NCBI RefSeq assembly: GCF_020526085.1
Contig: NZ_CP084874.1
Location: forward strand, 186,001 to 250,000
Direction: 5' to 3'
Length of the DNA stretch: 64,000 bases
Origin: Klebsiella africana
GTDB lineage: Bacteria > Pseudomonadota > Gammaproteobacteria > Enterobacterales > Enterobacteriaceae
Translations under genes and position numbers: made by a program
Notes under the pieces: generated by a model
What the model saw: the letters and a program-made list of their open reading frames with translations, nothing else
Told to the model about the DNA's origin: nothing
Databases searched by the model: none
Part shown: positions 10,006-20,124 of the stretch, piece by piece
Layout of the letters: each line of letters starts with the position of its first letter
How positions within the stretch are numbered: the first letter of the stretch is position 1

Positions 10006-10028
10006 TGACGCCCCGCTGTGGGGCGTCA
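10006..10028 (-). promoter_or_regulatory. Intercistronic stem-loop between xylF and xylG
   Basis: A perfect 9-bp inverted repeat, TGACGCCCC/GGGGCGTCA, with a 5-base loop sits just after the xylF stop. There is no U-tract. Such hairpins after binding-protein genes commonly stabilise the upstream mRNA or cause partial termination, so XylF can be made in excess of XylG and XylH. Confidence 0.6.
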
Positions 10029-10032
10029 GCCA

Positions 10033-11028
10033 TTACAGTTCACTCTTTTTATGGAAACCGTCTTTAATCACCGTGGCGTCGATATTCTCTTTATTCACTT
10101 CAATTGGCGTTAACAGGCGCGAAGGGACGTCTTTTAAGCCGTTATTCAGCGTAGTATCGGCCTTCGGCTGCTTATCGTTACCCAGCTCAACGGCGATTTC
10201 AGCGGCGTTGGTGGCCAGGGTGGTAATCGGTTTATAGACGGTCATCGTCTGGGTACCGGAAATAATGCGCTTCACGCCCGCCAGGTCAGCATCCTGACCG
10301 GAGATCGCCACTTTACCGGCCAGCCCCTGAGCGGTTAAGGCCTGGATAGCGCCGCCGGCGGTGGCGTCATTGGAGGCGACCACGGCATCGATCTTGTTAT
10401 TATTTGCCGTCAGCGCGTTTTCCATTATTTTCAGCGCGTTCTCCGGCAGCCAGCCGTCAACCCACTGATCGCCGACAATCTTAATTTTGCCATCATCCAC
10501 ATACGGCTTGAGGACTTTCATTTGCCCGGCGCGGAACAGTTTGGCGTTATTATCCACCGGCGAGCCGCCCATCAGGAAATAATTACCCTGCGGCACTTTG
10601 TCGACCAGACTCTGCGCCTGCATTTCACCGACTTTTTCGTTATCGAAAGAAATATAGAAATCAATATCGGCATTATTAATCATGCGGTCATAGGCCAGGA
10701 CTTTAATACCTTCCTGCTTGGCTTCTTTAATGACGTTGCTGAGTACCTGACCGTTATAAGGAATAATGACTAATACATCGACGCCGCGATTGATCATATT
10801 TTCAATTTGCGACATCTGTGTTTCTTCATTGCCATTGGCGGACTGGACAAAAACTTTGGCGCCTAAGGATTCCGCTTTATTGACGAAAATATCACGGTCT
10901 TTCTGCCAGCGCTCCAGACGCAGATCGTCGATGGCCATGCCAATCTTCACTTCTTTCGCCATCCCCGCCATGCTGGCGAGCAGGAGGGAGCTGGCGCAAA
11001 GCGTAAGGCAAAGGTTCTTTATCTTCAT
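10033..11028 (-). CDS. xylF: D-xylose periplasmic binding protein XylF
   Basis: A 331-residue periplasmic binding protein (type I fold). The frame is open 20 codons further upstream, but I chose the ATG at 11028 because MKIKNLCLTLCASSLLLASMAGMAKEVKIG is a normal signal peptide and matches the E. coli start (330 residues); cleavage is expected before KEVKIG. It captures D-xylose and delivers it to XylGH. It heads the xylFGH operon, divergent from xylAB, and is induced by XylR and CRP in E. coli. Confidence 0.96.
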   Translation of the reverse strand: MKIKNLCLTLCASSLLLASMAGMAKEVKIGMAIDDLRLERWQKDRDIFVNKAESLGAKVFVQSANGNEETQMSQIENMINRGVDVLVIIPYNGQVLSNVIKEAKQEGIKVLAYDRMINNADIDFYISFDNEKVGEMQAQSLVDKVPQGNYFLMGGSPVDNNAKLFRAGQMKVLKPYVDDGKIKIVGDQWVDGWLPENALKIMENALTANNNKIDAVVASNDATAGGAIQALTAQGLAGKVAISGQDADLAGVKRIISGTQTMTVYKPITTLATNAAEIAVELGNDKQPKADTTLNNGLKDVPSRLLTPIEVNKENIDATVIKDGFHKKSEL

Positions 11029-11521
11029 AATAATGATACCTTTTTTGTAAGGGTAGGTAAGACGAACGGAAAATAATGTTTGATACATGAGGTTGCGGAT
11101 ACGTTACAGATTCTTAACGCGGAAAGCAGGGCTGGCAATTACCGGTTCTTATTTTGCCGTTATGAAATTTCGTTTAATGTGCAAATTATGACGGCGATCG
11201 TATTTTATTCATGTACACACTTATTATTGCACTGGACTTCCCCGACAAGGCGTGGAGAAGCGGGAAGAATATTATTTTTTGCGAGCTGGCGCACGTTTGT
11301 GGATTCTCTCAATGGCGGTGTGAAATAACGTAATTGAGGAGAAGGAAAGTGAAATTCTATATTGGCTTAAACCCGTCATACTTCAAGTTGTAGGTGGGTT
11401 GGTGACATTCGTTGCTCCGCCCTGGTTACCGGGGACTTGCGCTCCTGCCGCCTTCCTGCAACTCGAATTATTTAGGGTATCTGATTGGTTATTCGCCGCA
11501 TCTCTGAATATGGAGTTCTCT
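11029..11521. promoter_or_regulatory. Divergent xylF-xylA regulatory region
   Basis: This 493-bp gap carries the divergent xylose promoters. The plus-strand segment GGTGTGAAATAACGTAATTG (11318-11337) closely resembles the stretch before xylA that I remember from E. coli. AT-rich sequence at 11150-11230, with TTTAATGTGCAAATTATG, is a candidate XylR-binding area, but I cannot place operators exactly. An ERIC-like element (11371-11480) separates this promoter area from the xylA start, giving xylA a long structured leader. Confidence 0.55.
11371..11480. repeat. ERIC-like repeat in the xylA leader
   Basis: The left end CGTCATACTTCAAGTTG and right end GCCGCCTTCCTGCAACTCG followed by AATTATTTAGGGTAT match the remembered ends of ERIC elements. 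The centre is shorter than the canonical 127 bp (about 110 bp here) and contains its own small hairpin, CCCTGGTTACCGGGG. It lies between the probable promoter and the xylA ribosome-binding site, so it is part of the xylA 5' UTR. Confidence 0.7.
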
Positions 11522-12844
11522 ATGCAGACCTATTTCGATCAACTCGATCGCGTTCGTTACGAAGGCCCGAAATCCACTAACCCACTGGCTTTCCGTCACT
11601 ACAACCCGGATGAACTGGTGCTGGGCAAACGGATGGAAGATCATCTGCGTTTTGCGGCCTGTTACTGGCACACCTTCTGCTGGAATGGCGCCGATATGTT
11701 TGGCGTGGGCTCCTTCGATCGTCCCTGGCAGCAGCCAGGCGACGCTCTGGAGATGGCCAAACGCAAAGCCGATGTGGCGTTCGAATTTTTCCACAAACTC
11801 AACGTACCTTACTACTGCTTCCACGACGTTGACGTCTCGCCGGAAGGCGCTTCGCTCAAGGAGTACAGCAATAACTTTGCCCAAATGGTCGAGGTGCTGG
11901 CGGAGAAACAGCAGCAGAGCGGCGTGAAGCTCCTGTGGGGGACCGCAAACTGCTTTACCAACCCGCGCTACGGCGCCGGCGCGGCCACCAATCCGGATCC
12001 GGAAGTGTTTAGCTGGGCGGCCACCCAGGTGGTTACCGCGATGAATGCCACCCATCAGCTGGGCGGCGAAAACTATGTGCTGTGGGGCGGGCGCGAGGGC
12101 TATGAAACCCTGTTGAATACCGACCTGCGCCAGGAGCGTGAGCAGATTGGCCGCTTCATGCAGCTGGTGGTGGAGCATAAGCACAAAATCGGCTTTAAAG
12201 GCACGCTGCTGATTGAGCCCAAACCGCAGGAGCCGACCAAGCATCAGTATGACTATGATGCCTCTACCGTGTATGGCTTCCTCAAACAGTTTGGTCTGGA
12301 AAAAGAGATTAAACTGAATATTGAAGCTAACCACGCGACGCTTGCTGGCCATTCGTTCCATCATGAAATCGCGACGGCCATCGCGCTGGGGCTGTTCGGC
12401 TCCGTCGATGCCAACCGCGGCGATCCGCAGCTGGGCTGGGATACCGACCAGTTCCCGAACAGCGTCGAAGAGAACGCACTGGTGATGTATGAAATTCTCA
12501 AAGCGGGCGGCTTCACCACCGGTGGCCTCAACTTTGATGCGAAAGTGCGCCGCCAGAGCACCGATAAATATGACCTGTTCTATGGCCATATCGGCGCGAT
12601 GGATACCATGGCGCTGTCGCTGAAGGTCGCGGCGCGGATGATCGAGGACGGTGAGCTGGATAAACGTGTGGCCAGACGCTACGCCGGCTGGAACGGTGAG
12701 CTGGGGCAGCAGATCCTTAACGGGCAGATGACCCTGAGCGACATTGCCCAGTATGCCGCTCAGCATCAGCTGGCGCCGCAGCATCGCAGCGGCCAGCAGG
12801 AACAACTGGAAAACCTGGTCAACCATTATCTGTTTGACAAGTAA
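11522..12844 (+). CDS. xylA: Xylose isomerase XylA
   Basis: A 440-residue enzyme identical in length to E. coli XylA; it converts D-xylose to D-xylulose in the cytosol using divalent metals. His101 and Asp104 lie in [17 protein letters not shown]. Metal-ligand regions [34 protein letters not shown] and GSVDANRGD are intact. The frame is open 41 codons further upstream through the ERIC-like repeat; I chose the ATG at 11522 because it gives the family N-terminus [15 protein letters not shown] and has GGAG just upstream. It is the first gene of xylAB. Confidence 0.97.
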   Translation: MQTYFDQLDRVRYEGPKSTNPLAFRHYNPDELVLGKRMEDHLRFAACYWHTFCWNGADMFGVGSFDRPWQQPGDALEMAKRKADVAFEFFHKLNVPYYCFHDVDVSPEGASLKEYSNNFAQMVEVLAEKQQQSGVKLLWGTANCFTNPRYGAGAATNPDPEVFSWAATQVVTAMNATHQLGGENYVLWGGREGYETLLNTDLRQEREQIGRFMQLVVEHKHKIGFKGTLLIEPKPQEPTKHQYDYDASTVYGFLKQFGLEKEIKLNIEANHATLAGHSFHHEIATAIALGLFGSVDANRGDPQLGWDTDQFPNSVEENALVMYEILKAGGFTTGGLNFDAKVRRQSTDKYDLFYGHIGAMDTMALSLKVAARMIEDGELDKRVARRYAGWNGELGQQILNGQMTLSDIAQYAAQHQLAPQHRSGQQEQLENLVNHYLFDK

Positions 12845-12895
12845 TCATTCGGCGGCGCCCGGCATGACCGGCGTCGCAACCAGGATGCTCTGTTC

Positions 12896-12917
12896 GCGCC
12901 ACGCTCAGCCGTGGCGC
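12896..12917 (+). promoter_or_regulatory. Intercistronic hairpin xylA-xylB
   Basis: A perfect 8-bp stem GCGCCACG/CGTGGCGC lies in the 92-bp gap before the xylB Shine-Dalgarno (AAGGAGAGGGAG). It has no U-tract, so it is more likely a stability or processing element than a terminator. Confidence 0.5.
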
Positions 12918-12936
12918 GCGTTTAAGGAGAGGGAGT

Positions 12937-14391
12937 ATGTATATCGGCATCGATCTGGGCACATCGGGCGTCAAAGCCATTCTGCTCAATGAGCAGGGTG
13001 AGGTAGTGGCATCGCATACCGAAAAACTCACCGTCTCGCGTCCGCATCCGCTGTGGTCGGAGCAAGATCCCGAACAGTGGTGGCTGGCGACGGACACGGC
13101 GATGAAAGCTCTGGGCGCGCAGCATAGCCTGCGCGACGTGAAGGCGCTGGGCATCGCCGGGCAGATGCACGGCGCCACGTTGCTGGATAAATCGTTACAG
13201 GTGCTGCGTCCGGCCATTTTATGGAATGACGGCCGCTGCGCCGAAGAGTGCCAGCTGCTGGAGGAAAAAGTCAGCGCTTCCCGGCAGATCACCGGCAACC
13301 TGATGATGCCGGGCTTTACGGCGCCGAAGTTACTGTGGGTGCAGCGCCACGAGTCGGTGGTGTTCAACCAGGTCGATAAGGTGCTGCTGCCGAAGGATTA
13401 TCTGCGCCTGCGCATGACTGGCGAGCTCGCCAGCGACATGTCTGACGCCGCCGGCACGATGTGGCTGGACGTCGCCCGGCGCGACTGGAGCGACGAGATG
13501 CTCGCCGCCTGCGATCTCAGTCGGGATGCGATGCCGGCGCTCTTCGAAGGCAGCGACGTCACCGGGCAACTGCGGCCTGAGGTGGCGCAAGCGTGGAATA
13601 TGCCCCAGGCGCTGGTGGTGGGCGGCGGGGGCGACAACGCCGCGGGCGCGGTCGGGGTCGGCATGGCCGATGCCGGCCAGGCGATGCTGTCGCTGGGTAC
13701 GTCAGGCGTCTACTTTGCCGTCAGCGAAGGGTTCCTCAGCAAACCCGAAAGCGCGGTGCACAGCTTCTGCCATGCCCTGCCGGGCCGCTGGCATTTGATG
13801 TCGGTGATGCTCAGCGCGGCCTCCTGCCTGGACTGGGCGGCAAAATTAACCGGTCTCACCAACGTGCCGGCGCTGATCGCGGCAGCGCAGACGGCGGATG
13901 AAAGCGCTGGTCCGGTGTGGTTCCTGCCCTATCTGTCAGGCGAACGCACGCCACACAACAACCCGCAGGCCAAGGGCGTCTTTTTTGGCCTGACGCATCA
14001 GCATGGGCCGGCAGAGCTGGCGCGGGCGGTGCTGGAGGGGGTGGGCTATGCGCTGGCGGATGGTATGGACGTGGTGCACGCCTGCGGCATCAAGCCGCAG
14101 AGCATCACGCTTATCGGCGGCGGGGCGCGCAGCGCTTACTGGCGGCAAATGCTGGCGGATATTAGCGGCCAGCAGCTCGACTACCGTACCGGGGGGGATG
14201 TCGGCCCGGCGTTGGGGGCGGCGAGGCTGGCACAGCTGGCGGTTCACGACGAGGCAGACCGCGCCGGGCTGCTGAAGCCGCTGCCGCTTGAACAAGCCCA
14301 TCGCCCGGACGAACGCCGTGTGGCCTACTATGCGCCACAGCGGGAAACCTTCCGCCAGATTTATCAGCAACTGAAACCGCTGATGTCTTAG
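12937..14391 (+). CDS. xylB: Xylulokinase XylB
   Basis: A 484-residue FGGY-family kinase, same length as E. coli XylB. It phosphorylates D-xylulose to xylulose 5-phosphate for the pentose phosphate pathway. The N-terminal MYIGIDLGTSGVK carries the ATP-site Asp6, and the catalytic Asp233 is in GGGGDNAAGAVG. The C-terminal FGGY signature region SITLIGGGARSAYWRQ is present. A strong GGAGAGGGAG ribosome-binding site precedes the ATG. It is co-transcribed with xylA. Confidence 0.97.
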   Translation: MYIGIDLGTSGVKAILLNEQGEVVASHTEKLTVSRPHPLWSEQDPEQWWLATDTAMKALGAQHSLRDVKALGIAGQMHGATLLDKSLQVLRPAILWNDGRCAEECQLLEEKVSASRQITGNLMMPGFTAPKLLWVQRHESVVFNQVDKVLLPKDYLRLRMTGELASDMSDAAGTMWLDVARRDWSDEMLAACDLSRDAMPALFEGSDVTGQLRPEVAQAWNMPQALVVGGGGDNAAGAVGVGMADAGQAMLSLGTSGVYFAVSEGFLSKPESAVHSFCHALPGRWHLMSVMLSAASCLDWAAKLTGLTNVPALIAAAQTADESAGPVWFLPYLSGERTPHNNPQAKGVFFGLTHQHGPAELARAVLEGVGYALADGMDVVHACGIKPQSITLIGGGARSAYWRQMLADISGQQLDYRTGGDVGPALGAARLAQLAVHDEADRAGLLKPLPLEQAHRPDERRVAYYAPQRETFRQIYQQLKPLMS

Positions 14392-14557
14392 CCTCAGTCC
14401 GTCCGGCAGCGCCGGGCGGATTCACTTCCTGAATAGCTCTTTCGCACCCATCCAAAACACATATTTATTTTTTCCGAAATGTCGACGTTGCTGCAGGTAA
14501 GCAGCGGCATCGCCCGGCGACTCGGTCATAATCAGCCCTGTCGACCAGGGAGGTGAG

Positions 14558-14929
14558 ATGATCACAAAACGCAACATTGCCAGGGGGATGATGGCGGCAG
14601 GATCGCTGGTTTATCTGCTCGGTATCTGGCGGACCTGCCCGCTGTTCAGTGGCAAAGGGTATTTTCTTGGCGTGCTGGTGATGGGGATGTTTGCTGTTCT
14701 CGCCCATCAGCGCGTCAGCCAGTGGCAGGAACAGGACGACGGCTTTATCTCGTTATGCCGGCTGGTACTGCTGCTGTCGGTTGGCCTGCTGCTGGTCGGC
14801 GCCTGGTATGTCCCGGCAAACTGGCATGAAAAAGCCGTCTATGTCGCGGCCTGGTTTGTCTGCTTATATGGCGCATCGGCAACCCCCGACCGGGCCCGCG
14901 TCGCCCGCGCGGTGCAGAAAACGGAATAA
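14558..14929 (+). CDS. yiaB: Inner membrane protein YiaB (YiaA/YiaB two-helix family)
   Basis: A 123-residue hydrophobic protein with about four membrane segments arranged as two helical pairs, the pattern of the YiaA/YiaB domain. The motif LFSGKGYFLGVLVMG matches E. coli YiaB, and the location between xylB and wecH agrees. The function is unknown. The start has GGGAGG upstream. No yiaA paralogue, which adjoins yiaB in E. coli, is present here. Confidence 0.82.
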   Translation: MITKRNIARGMMAAGSLVYLLGIWRTCPLFSGKGYFLGVLVMGMFAVLAHQRVSQWQEQDDGFISLCRLVLLLSVGLLLVGAWYVPANWHEKAVYVAAWFVCLYGASATPDRARVARAVQKTE

Positions 14930-14964
14930 GCGCCCGGCTGTCCGGTGTGGCGGGAGCAGGGCCG

Positions 14965-15960
14965 TTAGCTGACCAGCCGGCGGCTATCAATCCGCTGCAC
15001 CAGGCCTGACAGCAGCAGGCTGCCGAGCAGGGCGGCGCCAAATATCCACACAATGTCCAGTAGCGGCCAGCGGGATAGCTCCAGATGGCTGGCGCGCAGC
15101 GCGTGCACTATCAGGGCATGAAAGCCGTAGATCCCCAGCGAATGTCGCGCAATGCAGGCGATACCGGGCAGGGGGCGCGCGTTAAGCCAGTTTTTGGCCA
15201 GCGTCAGCAGGGTGACCGCGCAAACAAACACCGCCGGTCCGCAGTAGAGATACCAGGTGTCGCCGAAATCCCCGCGCCAGCGCAGCTCATGCAGCGTGCC
15301 GCGGGAAATAACCCACACGGCGGCGATAAACAGCGCGGCGCAGAGCGGGGTCAGCCATTTTTTATCGGTGTCCAGGGTGCCAATGGCTCTGCCCAGCACG
15401 CCGTAGAGCACGTAGTAGAAGGTGTCGCCGTTGATATAGAGGTTGACTGGCAGCCACTCAATCCCGGCGGCTTTGACGCTGACCATATTGGGGTTGGCCA
15501 GAATGCCGAGGATCGCCATCAGCGCCAGCAGCATTTTGCCGCTGACGGACTTAACCTGAATCAGCGGCGAGAGCAGATAGATGACGGCGATAGCAAAGAA
15601 AAACCACAGGTGGTAGAAGACGGGCTTCTGCAGCAAATGCTTTAACGACAGCTCGACGTTGATATGGGTAAACAGCGCGATATACAGCAGAGACAGCGCG
15701 CTATAGAACGCAATACACAGGCCAATCCGCCAGAAATGGCGCGGCTGGGCGCTGCGTTCCCCAAAAAAGAGGTATCCCGAGATCATAAAAAACAACGGCA
15801 CGCTGACGCGGGAGGCGGAATTGAGCAGATTGGCGATATCCCATTGCACCAGAGTAATCGCATGGGGGTGAGTGATATACCAGCTGGTACTGTGGATCAT
15901 CACCACCATCATGCAGGCGATGCCGCGCAGGTTGGTGATCCAGTGTATCTTTTCTTGCAT
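14965..15960 (-). CDS. wecH: O-acetyltransferase WecH (acyltransferase-3 family)
   Basis: A 331-residue multi-pass acyltransferase-3 protein, same length as E. coli WecH (YiaH). It acetylates GlcNAc residues of enterobacterial common antigen at the inner membrane. The N-terminal [20 protein letters not shown] holds the family's early Arg and His. About ten membrane helices follow. The frame is open 35 codons upstream, but the ATG at 15960 gives the E. coli N-terminus. It is monocistronic, converging with yiaB and divergent from ysaB. Confidence 0.92.
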   Translation of the reverse strand: MQEKIHWITNLRGIACMMVVMIHSTSWYITHPHAITLVQWDIANLLNSASRVSVPLFFMISGYLFFGERSAQPRHFWRIGLCIAFYSALSLLYIALFTHINVELSLKHLLQKPVFYHLWFFFAIAVIYLLSPLIQVKSVSGKMLLALMAILGILANPNMVSVKAAGIEWLPVNLYINGDTFYYVLYGVLGRAIGTLDTDKKWLTPLCAALFIAAVWVISRGTLHELRWRGDFGDTWYLYCGPAVFVCAVTLLTLAKNWLNARPLPGIACIARHSLGIYGFHALIVHALRASHLELSRWPLLDIVWIFGAALLGSLLLSGLVQRIDSRRLVS

Positions 15961-16139
15961 CAGTCCCTCAAAGTCTGCTGGCGAAATAAGGTATGACCCG
16001 CCGGGTTTCCCGGTGTCGCAATAGATTAGTCTGAGTTTTCGGTCACAGACTTGTCGCAGTTTCATGATATTCGCAAAATACCTGTAATACTGAATCTTTA
16101 GGATAACAACTTGCTAACAAGGCGGTGGAGGAGAACGTG

Positions 16140-16439
16140 GTGAAAGGTGTCGTTTCCGTAATGCTGCTGCTGCTCCTCGCGGGCTGCAGCGAGACCGTCT
16201 CCCCGCCGGCGCAAAAAGCGCAGCGCGCCCGTATTACGCCGCAAACGACGCTCAATATGGCGCAGCTTTGCAGGGATCAGGCGGCTATTCGCTATAACAC
16301 GCAAACGCAGCTCGTTGACGTGAACCATTTTGAGCAATTCCAGGCGAGCTATGAGCTGTCGGGCCGTACTGGCAAGAATGAGCGCTTCATCTGTTCCTTT
16401 GACCCGGACGGCCAGTTTATGCATCTTTCGATGCGCTGA
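16140..16439 (+). CDS. ysaB: Small lipoprotein YsaB
   Basis: A 99-residue lipoprotein matching E. coli YsaB in length and C-terminus (FICSFDPDGQFMHLSMR). The signal is VKGVVSVMLLLLLAGC with a lipobox LAGC, so it should be anchored in the envelope. The start is one of two adjacent GTG codons (16137 or 16140). I chose the second because it is 8 bases from GGAGG and reproduces the family length; a third GTG at 16125 overlaps that Shine-Dalgarno. The function is unknown. It lies between wecH and glyQ as in E. coli. Confidence 0.85.
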   Translation: MKGVVSVMLLLLLAGCSETVSPPAQKAQRARITPQTTLNMAQLCRDQAAIRYNTQTQLVDVNHFEQFQASYELSGRTGKNERFICSFDPDGQFMHLSMR

Positions 16440-16566
16440 ATCGACCCCGCCTGGCGTAAATTTCGTCCGTTTTCCTGAAACAACGCCGTTTCGTACTGTA
16501 TATCTCGCAGCCAGCGGGTATACTGACTCCTTCCTTTAAATCCACACGTATCCAGCACGAAATCAT

Positions 16567-17478
16567 ATGCAAAAGTTTGATACCAGGACCTTCCAGGGCC
16601 TGATCCTGACCTTACAGGATTACTGGGCTCGTCAGGGCTGCACCATTGTTCAACCACTGGACATGGAAGTCGGCGCCGGCACCTCTCACCCGATGACCTG
16701 CCTGCGCGCGTTAGGGCCGGAGCCGATGGCGACCGCTTACGTACAGCCTTCCCGTCGTCCAACCGATGGCCGCTATGGCGAAAACCCGAACCGTTTACAG
16801 CACTATTATCAGTTCCAGGTGGTGATTAAACCCTCTCCGGAGAACATCCAGGAGCTGTACCTCGGGTCGCTGAAAGAGCTGGGTATGGACCCGACCATCC
16901 ACGACATTCGCTTTGTCGAAGACAACTGGGAAAACCCGACGCTGGGCGCCTGGGGGCTGGGCTGGGAAGTGTGGCTCAATGGCATGGAAGTGACGCAGTT
17001 CACCTACTTCCAGCAGGTGGGCGGCCTCGAGTGTAAGCCGGTGACCGGCGAGATCACCTACGGTCTGGAGCGTCTGGCGATGTACATCCAGGGCGTGGAC
17101 AGCGTCTATGACCTGGTCTGGAGCGATGGCCCGCTGGGTAAAACCACCTACGGCGACGTGTTCCACCAGAATGAAGTGGAGCAGTCCACCTATAACTTCG
17201 AATACGCCGACGTCGACTTCCTGTTCACCTGCTTCGAGCAGTATGAGAAAGAAGCCCAGCAGCTGCTGGCGCTGGAAACCCCGCTGCCGCTGCCGGCCTA
17301 CGAGCGTATTCTGAAAGCGGCTCACAGCTTCAACCTGCTGGATGCGCGTAAAGCCATCTCCGTCACCGAGCGTCAGCGCTATATCCTGCGCATTCGCACC
17401 CTGACCAAAGCAGTGGCGGAAGCGTACTACGCTTCCCGTGAAGCGCTCGGCTTCCCGATGTGCAACAAGAATAAATAA
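16567..17478 (+). CDS. glyQ: Glycyl-tRNA synthetase alpha subunit GlyQ
   Basis: A 303-residue catalytic subunit of the heterotetrameric (alpha2beta2) glycyl-tRNA synthetase, full length. Class II core sequences are visible, for example [23 protein letters not shown] near the N-terminus and [16 protein letters not shown] around 160-175. It activates glycine with ATP. It is followed by glyS after 9 bp, forming the conserved glyQS operon. Confidence 0.98.
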   Translation: MQKFDTRTFQGLILTLQDYWARQGCTIVQPLDMEVGAGTSHPMTCLRALGPEPMATAYVQPSRRPTDGRYGENPNRLQHYYQFQVVIKPSPENIQELYLGSLKELGMDPTIHDIRFVEDNWENPTLGAWGLGWEVWLNGMEVTQFTYFQQVGGLECKPVTGEITYGLERLAMYIQGVDSVYDLVWSDGPLGKTTYGDVFHQNEVEQSTYNFEYADVDFLFTCFEQYEKEAQQLLALETPLPLPAYERILKAAHSFNLLDARKAISVTERQRYILRIRTLTKAVAEAYYASREALGFPMCNKNK

Positions 17479-17487
17479 GAGGCGGCC

Positions 17488-19557
17488 ATGTCTGAGAATA
17501 CTTTTCTGGTGGAAATCGGCACTGAAGAGCTGCCACCAAAAGCGCTGCGCAGCCTGGCGGAGTCTTTTGCTGCGAACGTAACCGCGGAGCTGGATAACGC
17601 CGGCCTTGCGCACGGTAAAGTGGAATGGTTTGCCGCCCCGCGCCGCCTGGCGCTGAAGGTGGCTAACCTGGCGGCGGCGCAAGCCGATCGCGAAGTAGAA
17701 AAACGCGGCCCGGCCGTGGCCCAGGCGTTCGATGCCGAAGGCAAGCCAAGCAAAGCGGCCGAAGGCTGGGCGCGCGGCTGCGGTATCACCGTCGATCAGG
17801 CTGAACGTCTGACCACGGACAAAGGCGAGTGGCTGCTGTATCGCGCCCATGTGAAGGGCGAAAGCACCGAAGCACTGCTGCCGAACATGATTGCCAGCTC
17901 GCTGGCGAAGCTGCCGATCCCGAAACTGATGCGCTGGGGTGCGTCTGACGTCCACTTTGTGCGTCCGGTTCACACGGTGACTTTGCTGCTGGGTGACAAA
18001 GTGATCCCGGCCACTATCCTCGGTATTCCGTCCGATCGCGTCATCCGCGGCCATCGCTTTATGGGTGAGCCGGAGTTCACTATCGACCATGCCGACCAGT
18101 ATCCGCAGATCCTGCTGGAGCGCGGTAAAGTCATCGCCGATTACGAACAGCGTAAAGCCAAAATTAAAGCCGATGCGGAAGAAGCGGCGCGTAAGATTGG
18201 CGGTCAAGCCGATCTGAGCGAAAGCCTGCTGGAAGAAGTCACCTCGCTGGTGGAGTGGCCGGTGGTGCTGACGGCGAAGTTCGAAGAAAAATTCCTCGCG
18301 GTGCCGTCCGAAGCGCTGGTTTACACCATGAAGGGCGACCAGAAGTACTTCCCGGTCTACGACAACGCCGGCAAACTGCTGCCGAACTTTATCTTCGTGG
18401 CCAACATCGAGTCCAAAGATCCGCAGCAGATCATCTCCGGTAACGAGAAGGTGGTTCGTCCGCGTCTGGCCGATGCCGAGTTCTTCTTCAACACTGACCG
18501 TAAAAAACGTCTGGAAGATAACCTGCCGCGTCTGGAAACCGTGCTGTTCCAGCAGCAGCTGGGCACCCTGCGCGACAAGACCGATCGCATTCAGGCGCTG
18601 GCGGGCTGGATTGCCGAACAGATTGGCGCTGACGTGAACCACGCAACCCGTGCGGGCCTGCTGTCCAAGTGCGATCTGATGACCAACATGGTCTTCGAGT
18701 TCACCGACACCCAGGGCGTGATGGGGATGCACTACGCGCGCCATGACGGCGAAGCGGAAGACGTGGCCGTGGCGCTGAACGAGCAGTATCAGCCGCGATT
18801 TGCCGGCGACGCGCTGCCGTCTAACCCGGTGGCCTGCGCGGTAGCGATTGCCGATAAGATGGACACCCTGGCGGGTATCTTTGGTATCGGTCAGCATCCG
18901 AAAGGCGATAAAGACCCGTTTGCGCTGCGTCGCGCCGCGCTGGGCGTGCTGCGTATCATCGTTGAGAAGAACCTAAATCTCGATCTGCAAACGCTGACCG
19001 AAGAAGCGGTGCGTCTGTACGGTGAGAAGCTGACCAACGCCAACGTGGTTGATGACGTGATCGACTTTATGCTGGGCCGCTTCCGCGCCTGGTATCAGGA
19101 CGAAGGCTACGGTGTCGACACGATCCAGGCGGTACTGGCGCGTCGTCCAACCCGCCCGGCGGATTTCGATGCGCGTATGAAGGCGGTATCGCACTTCCGT
19201 ACTCTGGAAGAGTCCTCCGCGCTGGCGGCGGCAAACAAACGTGTCTCCAACATCCTCGCGAAATCCGATGAGACGCTGAACGACATCGTTCACGCTTCGG
19301 TGCTGAAAGAAGCGGCGGAAATTAAGCTGGCGGGTAATCTGGTGGTGCTGCGCGACAAGCTGCAGCCGTATTTCGCCGCAGGCCGTTATCAGGATGCGCT
19401 GATTGAACTGGCCGCGCTGCGCGAGCCGGTGGATGAGTTCTTCGAGAACGTGATGGTTAACGCTGAAGACAAAGATGTTCGCATCAACCGTCTGACGCTG
19501 CTGTCCAAACTGCGTGAACTGTTCCTGCAGGTAGCGGATATTTCTCTGCTGCAGTAA
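17488..19557 (+). CDS. glyS: Glycyl-tRNA synthetase beta subunit GlyS
   Basis: A 689-residue beta subunit, same size as in E. coli. It begins [20 protein letters not shown], the family hallmark. The central part contains an HD-like region, and the C-terminus carries a DALR-type anticodon-binding domain (about 570-680). It binds tRNA-Gly and is needed by GlyQ. A strong terminator follows. A 700-codon open frame runs antisense across glyQS, but it is a composition artefact. Confidence 0.98.
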   Translation: MSENTFLVEIGTEELPPKALRSLAESFAANVTAELDNAGLAHGKVEWFAAPRRLALKVANLAAAQADREVEKRGPAVAQAFDAEGKPSKAAEGWARGCGITVDQAERLTTDKGEWLLYRAHVKGESTEALLPNMIASSLAKLPIPKLMRWGASDVHFVRPVHTVTLLLGDKVIPATILGIPSDRVIRGHRFMGEPEFTIDHADQYPQILLERGKVIADYEQRKAKIKADAEEAARKIGGQADLSESLLEEVTSLVEWPVVLTAKFEEKFLAVPSEALVYTMKGDQKYFPVYDNAGKLLPNFIFVANIESKDPQQIISGNEKVVRPRLADAEFFFNTDRKKRLEDNLPRLETVLFQQQLGTLRDKTDRIQALAGWIAEQIGADVNHATRAGLLSKCDLMTNMVFEFTDTQGVMGMHYARHDGEAEDVAVALNEQYQPRFAGDALPSNPVACAVAIADKMDTLAGIFGIGQHPKGDKDPFALRRAALGVLRIIVEKNLNLDLQTLTEEAVRLYGEKLTNANVVDDVIDFMLGRFRAWYQDEGYGVDTIQAVLARRPTRPADFDARMKAVSHFRTLEESSALAAANKRVSNILAKSDETLNDIVHASVLKEAAEIKLAGNLVVLRDKLQPYFAAGRYQDALIELAALREPVDEFFENVMVNAEDKDVRINRLTLLSKLRELFLQVADISLLQ

Positions 19558-19577
19558 GCGTATCGGTAATAATAAAA

Positions 19578-19602
19578 AACCTGCCTCAGGGCAGGTTTTT
19601 TT
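19578..19602 (+). terminator. Terminator of glyQS
   Basis: Stem ACCTGCC/GGCAGGT with a short loop and a run of T, preceded by A, so it could also work on the opposite strand. Confidence 0.9.
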
Positions 19603-19735
19603 ATACGTAAAATATAAGTAGCTGAACCGCTAATAATTCTGTCATTGATAACTTTATTATTTTCATTCATCGATAAGAAATATTTTAGGAATATATAAAC
19701 ATAATTCAGCCAGGTATTTACGCTAGAATGGCGGC

Positions 19736-19793
19736 GGGTGCTTGAGACTGTGTGTCTCAGGTATTCAGCGGGAGACACACAGAGAAAAGCCCC
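19736..19793 (-). ncRNA. Candidate Sok antisense RNA
   Basis: The leader before the 70-codon frame has the layout of hok/sok loci: an imperfect inverted repeat (TGTGTCTC / GAGACACACA) followed by AAAGCCCCACC. On the minus strand, TACTAT at 19797-19802 could be the -10 of an antisense RNA starting near GGGGC. The start and end are estimates from analogy, not from an identified terminator. Confidence 0.4.
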
Positions 19794-19823
19794 ACCTGAT
19801 AGTAATCAAAGTGAGGCTCCCCT

Positions 19824-20036
19824 ATGCATCAACACCATAAGAGTAGCCTCTTACTTGTTGAAAATCAACACTGGAGGCGAGGAGTGCCGCAAAAGTATCT
19901 GTTGTTTGGCTTAGTAGTGATTTGCTTCACTATTTTATTATTGACCTGGATGGTTCGTGATTCGCTATGTGAATTACAGCTCAGGCAGGGAAATATTGAG
20001 CTGGTGGCATTCTTAGCCTGTGATATTAAACAGTAA
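19824..20036 (+). CDS. mok-type leader reading frame overlapping hok
   Basis: A 70-codon frame starting at ATG 19824 that contains the 50-codon toxin frame in the same phase, as MokC contains HokC in E. coli. In such loci translation of mok couples to, and is required for, hok translation, while Sok blocks mok. The first 20 residues (MHQHHKSSLLLVENQHWRRG) are specific to this frame. It is unlikely to act as a protein of its own. Confidence 0.6.
   Translation: MHQHHKSSLLLVENQHWRRGVPQKYLLFGLVVICFTILLLTWMVRDSLCELQLRQGNIELVAFLACDIKQ
19884..20036 (+). CDS. hokA: HokA-type small membrane toxin
   Basis: A 50-residue toxin starting at GTG 19884 with GGCGAGGA just before. The sequence has the Hok pattern: a basic N-terminus (PQKY), one membrane helix (LLFGLVVICFTILLLTWMV), the conserved RDSLCEL and a second Cys near the end (FLACDIKQ). 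Hok proteins insert in the inner membrane and collapse the potential. The position between glyS and cspA equals that of hokA in E. coli K-12. There is no insertion sequence or stop, so the gene itself is intact. Confidence 0.88.
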   Translation: MPQKYLLFGLVVICFTILLLTWMVRDSLCELQLRQGNIELVAFLACDIKQ

Positions 20037-20124
20037 GAGCATCTGGTGGGGATCTATCCCCACCATGCTTGCGGTGTCAGGCATTCTCAATGCACCCTTT
20101 TATTGTTCACTAAATAAATTATTT

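Noticed and set aside
11489..12826. 445-codon open frame antisense to xylA
   Set aside because: Shadow of xylA codon usage; histidine- and arginine-rich low-information sequence without family motifs.
16795..18897. 700-codon open frame antisense to glyQ and glyS
   Set aside because: It mirrors the codon structure of the highly biased glyQS genes, has no recognisable domain, no good start context, and spans the junction of two essential genes.
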